Shown one piece after another: positions 48,201 to 58,513 of a stretch of 64,000 nt of DNA; the stretch's first letter is position 1; every line of letters begins with the position of its first letter. The stretch is from Symbiodinium microadriaticum (Eukaryota > Sar > Dinophyceae > Suessiales > Symbiodiniaceae): the NCBI GenBank assembly GCA_001939145.1, contig LSRX01000342.1, positions 57,305-121,304 on the forward strand. Direction: 5' to 3'. Under the pieces are notes generated by a model that saw only the letters and a program-made list of their open reading frames with translations, had not been told where the DNA came from and did no database searches. Position numbers and translations under genes: made by a program.

Positions 48201-51200
48201 CTTGAAACGCCGCAGCGATGCATCAGCAAGTGGGAAGGGGGGGGGTTCCGAAGCTAGTTCTCCACCAATTTTAAAGCATCATGCAACATTTTTACCACAT
48301 TTGCAGCATGAAAACATTGCAACAATTTTGAAGCATTTTCACACATCCTTGCAACAGATTTGAGGCGAAGCAGACGTAATATCCAACCATGCAAACGCCT
48401 TCTTCCACTCCAGGGCCATGAGGCCAGGATCCACTGTTCCGTCCTGACTGGGTGTAATTAACTTCTTTTGAGCAACAGTTGCTTGGTCGATGCAACAGAG
48501 TCCCGCTGCGGCATTGCTGCTTGGTCGATGCAACAGAGTCCCGCTGCGGCATTGCTGCTTGGTCGATGCAACAGATTCCCGCTGCGGCATTGCAGATGAT
48601 TATGTGGCACTTGGACCGGCATCTCTTCATGGAGACCGTGCTGTTGTCTACCCTGCTTCAATGTAAAGGGCAAAGCCTGATGCCTCGCTTAGCTTCGAAA
48701 ACTGGAGGGGCCGCCGCCCGCAGGGCTCAGTGTTCGAAGGGTATGGGCTTTTTTTATATGCCGTTAAGTTTTTTGGAGCCTCTACGGTTTCGGGCTTCTA
48801 GATTCTAGACTCGAAATGTTGATGGAGGTCAGGATTTCGTGAATAAAGGCTGCCAACTGATGTCCTCGGGATCATCTCTCCCACAGCAGAAGAAGCCTCG
48901 TTTCAAGCCGGCGGTGTTCCTTGGGCTCCAGGCACCCCTGAACCCTGAACCCAGAACATAAACCATGTAAAAACAGAGCCACAACCGGTACGATCATGAG
49001 AAGAGTCAGGGCCATCCAATTTGGCACTTCAGAAGGCGCTACTCTTGAGCTAGGGTTCTGCTACGATTGTGAACTTGCCCAGTTCGCAGCCCTAAACCCT
49101 AAGTCTTGGAAAGTGCATCTTCCATTTCGCTCTGCTCGCTGTGTTCAGTGCAGCCAGTGACTGGCCGTGAGGTTTTAGTCCCTTTTGCCATCAGACCCAA
49201 CTATGTGCCTGATGGTAACAGTAACAAGCAGATTACGCAGCCCTCACAGCAGTAAGAACCCAATCCCCCCGCACTGGACGTCCAGGCAACACCCACAGGT
49301 GACGATCAAAGCATAGCTGGGTGCTTCCCTCAACTAAGGGTGCGCCCACGTACTGGAAGCATGCAGGGGGTGCAACTTGCACGGGCCCACAAGTCTAGAT
49401 AACAGCCTCATAGTTTGCCTCCAAGTTCGTGCCACGAGCACATTGGCCCCTGTTGCAGAGACAGTCCGGGTCATCTGAACGGGAGCACAGACCCGCCACC
49501 CGCACATACGCGCCCCATGGCAAAATGCGTAGATACTAGCACACAGTAGCAGCTGCAATCGACATATGCAAGTGTTGACAAGCACCGAAGTACCCGTCCC
49601 TGCCGCTTCGAACTCCATGGTGGCGACATGTCAACGTGACCCGGTAAGAGAACTCTGATGAGAGAACCCTGCGCAGGAAAATGAAACCTGTGTACATTGA
49701 AGGGCAGGGAAAAGGTGTGGGAGGCACTGCACAAGGCCAAAACCAAACCATAGCAGGCCGCGAAAGAAGTTGCCGATGACTCTCAGGAATAGGTTTCAAC
49801 TTGAGCGAGATATGCTGTAAGCAAAAGATGCAGCACAACCCTAAACCCTAAACCTTACATAGTAGCCTACATACAATGGGCTACATCAAGCCGGGATCTT
49901 GGAGCCCTCGACTTTCTTCATCATGTGCTGCAACCTGACATGACCTCTGAAAAAATGTGTTCCACCAACCCGTACACCCTACGGCACTCCAACCCTAATC
50001 CTAGTTTCTGTGGTGGTCCTTTGTCAAGATGTGCAGGATTCTCAAGGCTGTCCAAGGCTCTGCCACCTAAGCCCCTTTTGGTCAGGGCGGTAGCCACTGA
50101 TGATGGGGCAAAAGTCGTATTCCTCAAAGATGTTGACATCGGGTGACTCGTCCAACCAAGACGCGAAGTCAGCCTTGGCCTTTTGGAAGTCGTGCTGATG
50201 AGCCTGCCAGACGTCCTGGTGAAATCTCAAAACCCTAGATGCTAGACTGCTAGACCCTAATCCCCCTAAACCCTGAACCCTAATCCATGAACCCTAAACC
50301 CTAAACGCTAAAGCCCCAAAGGTCTGAAACAAAACCGTGGTCCTGGTCCGTGTTCCCAATCATGTTGACCTGAAGCCCATCTCGTGCACGAAACACCGTT
50401 TCGGGCCCACACACATCCCGAAAGATCTCTTCTAAGTCTGCGTCGAAGGACTTCCTGAACAACTGGGGGGAGGGGGGGCGGGGGGGTTTGGAGCTTCCGG
50501 CAGAAAAGTGCTGAAGTGTGCTGAAGTCAAGGACAGGCTCTGAATAATCTTCCCACCCTTCCAGCAGATTCTCCACTGGTAGAAGGAAATCCCTTTCACC
50601 GGCACGTCTTCTTCGTCCCCGCCCAATGCCCACTTGGTGGACATAATCGGACAGAGGAGGGCATCTGCTAGGCTGGACTGCCGATTCTTGGACATCTCCC
50701 GGGTGACGTGCATTTGTCTGCGAACAAGGGCCTTCAGCCTCATGGCGACTGCAGTCAGCTCGTCGGTACGGTAGCTTTCTGTTCTCAGAAGCGTTTCGGT
50801 CTCGGTCTCTGGCTCAGGGCCTGGATTTTTCCGGCACGGATAAGCCAGCCCACGCATGGGGTGCGGGGTGATGTCCCCCTGGTCCGACAAGGAGGCTGCG
50901 AAGGACACCAGGGTGAAGATAAGAGGAAACACCCTGGCGCAGCTGCGGAGCTGTTTCAGAAAATGGGGAGAGTTCACAGGATCAAACGAAAAACAACACA
51001 CATTTCCACGGCAGTAGAGACTCCAGCTTTGCTCCAGAACTGCTCCCGGCATGCAGAAATCTTCATGGCCGGACCAATCGCCGTACCGGAGACAAGAGAC
51101 CCAATCCTTCGCATCCACTCGTGGTTTAGGGTTTAGGGTAGGCACGCGACCCTGAATCCCCAGTCAACGCGACGCGCAATAAAAAACCCACCAAGCATCA

Positions 51201-51901
51201 GAGCCAGAGATGAAGGAAAGATACTTGGACCAGACGGCAAAGACAAAGCACCTTGCCGGGTCTTGAGGGTTTGGCCCGATGGGACAAAGAAACAGGATGA
51301 TACGATCGTATGCTATCCCAGAGGTTAAACGGTTTCCCAAACAGTACTCTAAGCAGAAAAGGCACAAGGTGATGGTGACGAAGTAGGCCAGGAGGTGCCA
51401 TCCATCGTACTTGGCCCTGGAACAATCCAAGAAGCGCACCAAAGCTATGGGGGCGCGCGGATCTGGTGGATCTTTGACTTCGCCGGCACGATTTAGGCTT
51501 CGGGTCGCGGGGCTGTTTGCTGTTGCGTCGATGCTCATGCCCATGAGCCAGGCGAATACGCCCGTAATCAGAAACAGCCCATACCAGGCAAAGCTGAATC
51601 CCAGAAGGCTCTGACTGGCAAAGATGGGACAGTACAGCTCCTTCGTGAAAATGTCCCGGGCGCGATCTCCCAGAAAGCACGGATCCGTGGAATTTGCGGA
51701 GTTTGGTATGTTCCCGACCTCCGACACAACCTCGAGCTCGTAATTTAGATGCGCATTCTCGAAACATGCAAGGAAGGCAAAGGGTGCAAAGATGAGAGGT
51801 CGTAAGTTGCGTCGCGGCTGGAATCGTCTGGACACAAGACCATCGCCAGGTAGCTGTCGACCTTCTAGCCTTTCGAAGACATGGTGTCCTTTGCTTTCCA
51901 A
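45262..51901 (-). CDS. M1: multi-pass membrane protein, unrecognised family, many introns
   Basis: Family not recognised. Exons match M2 in order. N-terminal part: RQLPGDGLVS and LRPLIF (~51850), CPIFASQSLLGFSFAWYG (~51620), DWVSCLRYGDWSG (~51090), MRLKALVRRQ (~50730), LEEIFRDVCGPETVFRARDG (~50420), FASWLDESPD (~50170). C-terminal part: exons ending at 47364, 47136-47255 (GINPWCYAGR), 46976-47024 (49 nt), 46508-46851 (SILRNDVKNIL), one from 46451 (ACHYMQMHHA), and the last, ending at the TGA at 45262. Introns: 50216-50342 (GA-AG, repeat ACCAGGAC), 47256-47363 (GT-AG, repeat AGGTAG), 47025-47135 (GA-AG), 46852-46975 (GC-AG, repeat GGCAGC), 46452-46507 (GC-AG, 56 bp); all but 47025-47135 hold telomere-like sequence. 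Hydrophobic segments imply a membrane protein. About 2 kb separates the halves, so two gene fragments are possible. 5' end unknown. Confidence 0.6.
48120..49910. other. Long putative intron or spacer within M1
   Basis: No similarity to M2 exons. It contains three direct 38-bp repeats and a short CCCTAAA tract near 49838-49852. Open frames here are overlapping and unrecognised. In M2 the equivalent junction is a 79-bp intron. Confidence 0.45.
48481..48594 (+). repeat. Three direct 38-bp repeats
   Basis: GCTTGGTCGATGCAACAGAG and the next 18 bases occur three times head to tail (48481-48518, 48519-48556, 48557-48594), with only slight changes in the last copy. No spacers, so not a CRISPR array. 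Confidence 0.9.
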
Positions 51902-52348
51902 AGTGGAGACGGAGTTTCAGCGTGAGGGAGGGCCTTGGGGCGGTGCATCAAAGAAAGGCTATGCCAAGAACAGCCCAGTTGCCAGCGAGGTGGGTTGCGC
52001 CCCTCTCTGTGCCCACTTCTCTGTCACCATGACACACTTCCGGGGCAACTGCACTGGCAAGACTCTCTGGAGGAGGATCTGGTACTGCATGTGGCTGTTG
52101 AAAATCTTCCTCCGGCACCATCGGCATCCCGAGCCCGTCGATTGAGGATGACAGAACAAGCTGAACCCTTGAGAAAAAAACAAAAGGCCCACAGGCATGC
52201 TGCTGCACAATGGCTGCTATGGATGTGCTTTGCTATGGCTTGCGTGTCCTTGCTGCCTCTGCCTGGCCTGTTTCCGTCTTGTCAACGTCATGCAGCTTTT
52301 CGGTCTTTGTTGTGAAACGTGAGCGGCCAAAGAGGTGACACACGGCAT

Positions 52349-54360
52349 CTACGAATTGCGGTCAAACATCCCCAGCCGCGCTATCACGGCAGCAGCTTGG
52401 AGTGCAACATAGCCGAGCACGGTCTTCTGGAAGCTTGGGTTCATTGGCAGGAACCTGGGTTCATGAAGCACCTTCAATGAATTCACCAGCATGTGGATAC
52501 CTTAGAATCCACCTCCTCGAAAAAAGTACGGAGCGTCATACTCAAGGCACCCAAAAAAGCAGGCCATAGGTGCGCAAACAGGGCATGTCCCTATTTATGC
52601 TAGCTTGTCATGCCAGTTCCCAAACCCTGCAAAAACCCCGCAGCCTCAAGCCCCAAACGTCTTAAAAACCAAGCTGGGTAAAAATAAGAAGAACCCAGGA
52701 GCAGCAATTTGATTTGGTAGTCCCAACCGCCCTCGATGCGTGTGGCCATGGTCTCCAAGAACTGCCTTTTCTGCTGCAGCTCCGAGTTCCTTATGCTCTT
52801 CCGGGCTTTGGGTCTTTTTTTGCGGTTTTGGGGGTCATGAGGGGCTTTACGGTTTAGGGATTAGGCAACTTGGAACTCTTTACGACGACCAGGCACCCAC
52901 GGAACGAGTAGGTGGCCTCCTTGATGAATCGCAAGGATTTCGCATGCCGCACCTGCATGAGATGACAGGCCGTGGCTCGGCGCAAGCATAGCCTGGTGCG
53001 CGGGGCTCGCATCATGTGCGATCCAACTCCAGGAATCGAAGTAGATTACGAACCTGGACCTAAACCCTGAACTTCTTAGACCAGCGGCAGAGAACCACCG
53101 CACATGAGCACGATGACGAAGGTTGCCAGAATGCTGGGGGAGCGACCATGCAGCACGACTTGGACAGTGGCATCAGTACTAAGCCCCAGCGCGATAATGA
53201 GCGGGATAATCAGTGTGTTCTCATGGCAGTGCATGATGTTTCTCACATCATTCCGGAGAATGGACTCCCGGGTTCTGCTCCAGATCCCGATGTGCGCCAG
53301 AGAGATCGTCTCATCTCCCACCCATCGCAGAAGGATTGCGTCGAGGATGCCGAGGGCATCCTCTGCTTGCTTCAAACCGATCAGCGTCTTGTGGAGTATT
53401 GTCGCAAGAAGGCTCCCGAGCAGGCTGCAGATCAGCGCCTTGAAGGCACCACACACCACGATCTCCGGCCGCCCAAGAAAAGGGAGCATGTCCGACCCTG
53501 GCAGAAACGTGTAGCGAGCAACGGTCACACTGCGCCCAGCGTAGCACCAAGGGTTCTCCGCTCCGGCTGCCGTGGCAGCGCATCGCTGATCCACTGCATC
53601 CTGATCCAGGAAGAGCGTCAGGGCGTACTTGTCGCCCAAGGGTGACAAACATGTAACGAGGAAACCAAGGAATCCCAGGCCAAAGCCGACTAGGACGGGG
53701 ATTGTCAAACCTCCAATGCCGGCACCAGGGCCTTCCCGACGGTTCTCCCAGGCCTTCGTCCGAGGCGCAAGGGAGCGAGTCACCTGAAAAGACGCAACAA
53801 CACTCTCCCACTACCTTGGGTCTCCGCCTGATCCGAGACCCCCGGACTTCCCACAAACCCCACCTCACAGAACTCGTACTCGTCAAAGATATCCACCGCC
53901 TCCAGCTTCTCGGCCCAGCTTTCAAACTCCGACCGGGCCTCTGGAGAAAGGGAAGGCTCTCAACCGGAGCCCAAAGGAAGAAAAGCCCAAACCCTAGAAA
54001 CCAGCTCTGCTCTGCCCCTTCCTCTATGTATGTATATGTCCATGTCTATGTGTTTGAAAATGTTTATGTATATGTCTATGTATATGCAAAAATGCATATA
54101 TGCATGTATGTATGTATGTATGTATGTATGTATGTATGTATGTGTGTGTGTGTATGTATGTATGTATGTATGTATGTATGTATGTGTGTGTGTGTATGTA
54201 TGTATGTATGTATGTATGTATGTATGTATGTATGTTTGTATGTATGTATGTATGTATGTATGTNTGGGGGCTACTGGAAGCATGAACCCACCCCCACTAT
54301 CGGGGCCTAAGTTGTGTATGTATGTATGTATGTATGTATGTATGTATGTTTGTATGTATG

Positions 54361-54391
<31 letters not shown>

Positions 54392-57300
54392 CATGTATAA
54401 TGTACAGATTATGTATGATATGCCATAGATGTACACGTGTGTAGTTCCCTAAATTAGGGTCCCCATTTTTAGGTCCCCATTATAGTAGGGCACCCTTATG
54501 AAAAGGACCCCAAGAGAGGGACCCCTGATTTAGCGAACTGCCTACATGTGATGCTTTGGGGTTCGGGGTCGCATTCTGCCTGTCCCAGGCAGATTTGCTG
54601 CGCACGCCAGGCCAGCTGGTCTGTATTGCCGATCATGACCAGTCGCGCTTCTCGGCGCGGGGAGCCTTGAGGAGAGGGCTCTTGAGGCTTTATAGGGTTG
54701 AGGGTTTGGGGCTTAGGGTTTAGGGTTTAGGATTTAGGGCTTAGGGTTGAGGGTTTGGGGTTTAAGATTTTAAGGCCCAAGTGTTCAAGTTTTTCGTGAG
54801 GCCATGAGCTTTTCTTTCGTTTCGCGGCTCCGGGGTTTAGGCGCAGGTGCAGGGCTAAGTGAAACCCATCTAGAACCCAACCCTGTAGAAGTCGCCACTC
54901 AAACAGTGCTGAACCCTAAACCTTCGCACAAACCCAAACACTCAAGACTCAAGCTTAAGACCACTATCGTAAGCTCACACTGCACGCCTAAACCCTGCAT
55001 CCACGCTGCCTCGAATCGGGAATCTGTCGAAATGAAGAAAAAAAGGATCCGAAGAAGACAAGGGTTTTGGGTCCTCAACCCCCTGAACCCCAACACCCGT
55101 TTAAACGCTAAACCCTACAACCCCTTAGACTCTTAGACCCTGAAAGTCCAAGGGGCCATCCTGTGTGCGAAGGACATCCTCGGGCCCCCGGAGCCCAGCC
55201 ATGAGAGCTTGTAAGTCATCCTCGAAGGAAACCTCCACCACCTGAGTTTCGGAGGGTTTGAGTTCAGGGGCTTAGGGTTCGAGGGGGTTTAGGGTTTCAG
55301 GGTTTAGGGTTAGAGGTTTGCCACAAGCCCTAAACTGAGCCTAGACTTCCACCCAGGCTTCCATAGGGCCGCAAGCGGGTGCTGAGGGCTGATGACTCTT
55401 GGTGCCCTGGGTTCAGCAATCGGCGGAGCAGGCTAGGGGTGCTCAGCTGAAATCCCACCTTCTTCGCGTGGCAGTCGTATCTCTCCGTATAGAAAGCCAG
55501 GTACACCTCAGGCTCTCTGCTTAGGGTGCCATGTTGCCCCTTATACAGTGGCCTTAATTAGAATAGTGTTAGGGCCCCTACATTGTGTGAAGCCCGAAGC
55601 TACTAAATCTTAGATTTCACAACAGGGCCTCCTTCGCCGTCTTACCCCTCAGGGCAGCCTCCCACACCACACTCAGCTGCCGCCGCACCAGAGCTTTCAG
55701 TCTCATGGCACAAGCCGTCAGCTTGTCCACCTGATAGACCTCGGGCTCACCAGCCTACCTTCGGGATGTCTTCCTTGGCTTTCTTAATCTTTGCTTGTGT
55801 GCTGCTTGCTTTTCGGGGTTCTAAGTCTTGTCGGTTGTCTTCGGAGGTTCTCCGATCACACAACGAAAAGACGGCGAGGCACCCCTCTTCGCTTCTGCAC
55901 AAAAGCCTCGTGCTCAGCTGCGATGCCGAGCCCAGCTTCCCGATCCACTTCATGGGGCATTGCGTGCCACCGGAGCGAAGAATACCGGAAATCTCCTAGA
56001 GCCCCCTTTCCCGGGTTTAGGGTTTAGGGTTTATGGAAAATGCGGGCTTTACAAGGCACAGAGCTCAACACTTCAAGAAGGATTCCCACTTTGACCAAGT
56101 CTCCATGGTTAGACAGGGCTGCCGCGAAGGTAATCAACACGTAAATGAGCCTTGGTCCATTCTTGCGGCCGTCTCCCTGCTACCCGCAACGTTCCAAAAT
56201 GACACAAAATGACCCCTGAACCCTAAACCCTAAACCCCACACCCTAAACCCTAAACCCTAACTGAAAGACCGAGGAGCATGATGCTCCAGGTCGGCTCGA
56301 GCATACTTCCCGGGGGGCAGACATTGGCATCACCAGCCCAGTCTCCATAGCCAAGGCATGTGACCCAACCGGACTCCTGGGCCCGGGTGAACCCTAACCC
56401 TAAACCTCCAAACCCAACCCTCTGACTCAGGCCCCGCAAAAGAAAAGCCCAACCGTATGCTTCCAACTTAAACACAGCATCTGGAATGATGGATGCAGCC
56501 TTGGATATGCCGGAGGCGACGACACAGAGGGAGATAACGGCGAAGTAGGCTGACAAGTGCCAGGCGTCGTAGTCCGCACGTTCGCAGTTCAGGAACCGAC
56601 CCACAGCACAACTCCTCTGGGACCTTTCCGAAGTGCCTTTTGGAATCCTGGAACCCAGGCACCAAGCTACTGCCACAGTAGCCAGAAACAGCCCATACCA
56701 AGCAAAGGACATGGAGAGCTGGCTCTGACTGGCAAAGATCGGGCAGAACTCCTCTTTCGTGAAAGCGTCCCGTACCTGCACCACTGATGCTCTGGGGAAA
56801 CCTGAAAGATCCAGCTTTCTCCAAGGCGATACTCGGAATTTAAGGTTTACGAACCCCAGACCCCAAACCCTTATCAGGTTTAGGAATAAGTCTACAAAGC
56901 AAAAAGGGCATCCTTGACTTTCACCCGGCGACTCGCCGCCCAAATATGCAGGGAGCAGTGGAGTTCCCTGAGTTTGCCTGCGTTGCGTTTCGGCTGCCCA
57001 CCTGCCAGCGTCGTTGTAGACTTTGCTGCTGCAGGATTTTGGGTTTTGGGTTTAGGGACCCATATCATTCATCATAGTGGGGTCTTCCCCAGCTTATACA
57101 AATATATATAGATATACACATAGGCAGGTGGAGAGCGGAAAGTGGGAGTGACATTTGCTGCAAAGTGTGGTGCGATATGGTTTCCCGTCGGAAGCTGTTG
57201 ACATCTCCACTGAAAACTGAAAACTGCCCCAGCCTCCATCTCGTGATTCAGGACTGGGCCTTCCAACCCGATGCAAAAGGCAAAAGGAAGGAAGATGAGT

Positions 57301-57536
57301 GGCCGAAGGTTGCGGTGCGACTTGTAGCGAAATGATACGACCCCGTCGCCAGGCAGTTGCCTCCACGTCAACTTGTCAAAGGCGTTGCCGGCGAGCTTTG
57401 TTGGACACGCAGGTGAAATGCCAGAGCGGCCGATGCTGGCAGGATCTGCTCCTTCTTCGCCTCCTGGCCCTGGCTCCACGCAGCCTGCGTTCGCAGCACT
57501 ACTGTGCCCGGGTCCAGCCATGGCTGCTGCGCTCAC
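52349..57536 (-). CDS. M2: multi-pass membrane protein, tandem paralog of M1
   Basis: Same exon content as M1. N-terminal part: LTWRQLPGDGVVSFRYKSHR and LRPLIFLPFAF (~57350), CPIFASQSQLSMSFAWYG (~56720), GWVTCLGYGDWAGDANVCPP (~56340), LIYVLITFAAALSNHGDL (~56120), KLTACAMRLKALVRRQLS (~55710), FEDDLQALMAG (~55200). C-terminal part: an exon ending at 53863 (VDIFDEYEFCE), 53086-53783 (698 nt, NPWCYAGRSVTVARY and SILRNDVRNIM), an exon starting at 52992 (CLRRATACHLMQVRHA), an exon ending at 52704, and 52349-52454 ending LGMFDRNS-stop. Introns: 53784-53862 (GT-AG, 79 bp), 52993-53085 (GC-AG, 93 bp, holding GGGTTTAGG), 52455-52703 (GC-AG). Each makes the protein continuous and matching M1. The 698-nt exon has no intron where M1 has four. 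A GTAT microsatellite (54.1-54.4 kb) and telomere-like tracts lie in its introns. Function unknown; 5' end not found. Confidence 0.6.
54094..54392 (+). repeat. (GTAT)n microsatellite with a single N
   Basis: Two GTAT/GT arrays separated by 51 bp of unique sequence, with an N at 54264 at the edge of the first array, as in the array at 30341. It lies inside an M2 intron. Assembled length is unreliable. Confidence 0.9.
54441..54546. repeat. Palindromic MITE-like element, family P1, copy 2
   Basis: Left end GTAGTTCCCTAAATTAGGGT. The right end read in reverse is GTAGGCAGTTCGCTAAATCA. The interior ATTATAGTAGGGCACCCTTA matches the copies at 5636 and 61835. It sits next to the GTAT array in an M2 intron. 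Confidence 0.65.
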
Positions 57537-58513
57537 CGCGGGGCCTTCGCTTGAAAGACCCCGTGGAAAGTCGTCGGCAGCTTGCGAACGAAGAAGAAGT
57601 GGACAGCGACCGAAGTCTTAAACACACACTGTCCTGACCTGACCTGAACCGCAATGGCTGCCCAGTATCCGCGTCAAATGAAAGCCTCTCAATGGCACCC
57701 CCCTTGCTGGCATGCAGACACTGCAGGGCACCGTATGCTATCAGCAACTCATGATGCTGAATCAACATGCTCCTGACATATCAAGGTTGCTAGCTCACCT
57801 GAGCTGGCTGCTGCCTCATCTGTGGCTGCTTGCCGAGCAGACTTGGGAGTCCTCATTGGGCAGTCAGCGAATGCATTGACTGTCCTTGCAAAAACACATG
57901 TAGGAAAACGGCAGACTCGCAAGGAAACACCCGAAAATCCCTGAGCTCGAGTCCTTGCGTCAAGCTGCACTGGTCCGCCGTGGGATGGCTTTCCGGCCAA
58001 GGGCTCGTGGATGCGACATTAATCAAATGCCACTGATGTGCGGCCTGGACCTGAAGGGAATCCAGAGACTTGGCCGCAAACGCCAACCCCTTGCCCTAGT
58101 CGAGGGAGCTTGAGCCGTAAATCTTGTGGCAACAGGATGTATATCAGATCCACGGATGCCAGGACCCCATCACCCGCACCTGCTGTCGCAAGTTGCATCT
58201 TTGGCTGCACTGGGCACCGACTGAGCCCTCCACATCGAAAGTCGAGACAGTACATCTAGGAAAGGAAGGTTGCCACGCAAATGGCTCCCAGACCGAATGG
58301 CTACAGGAAATACGATGGGGGAATTCCTGCACTTGTGTAGGCTTTCGCACCGGGTTGGGAACCATTGCATGTCAGGATCACTGCCAACTCCACTTGGTAG
58401 AGGGCTGACAAAGATGCAGATGCAGGCGGGGTTCCGACTATGCGCTTCCCGAGGTGAGACAACATGGAATGGCACTGCGGCTCGGAGACGGCTTCAGCCG
58501 TAGCTGTACAAGT

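Noticed and set aside
48481-48594. Possible CRISPR-like direct repeats
   Set aside because: The three 38-bp units abut with no spacers, and the genome is eukaryotic.
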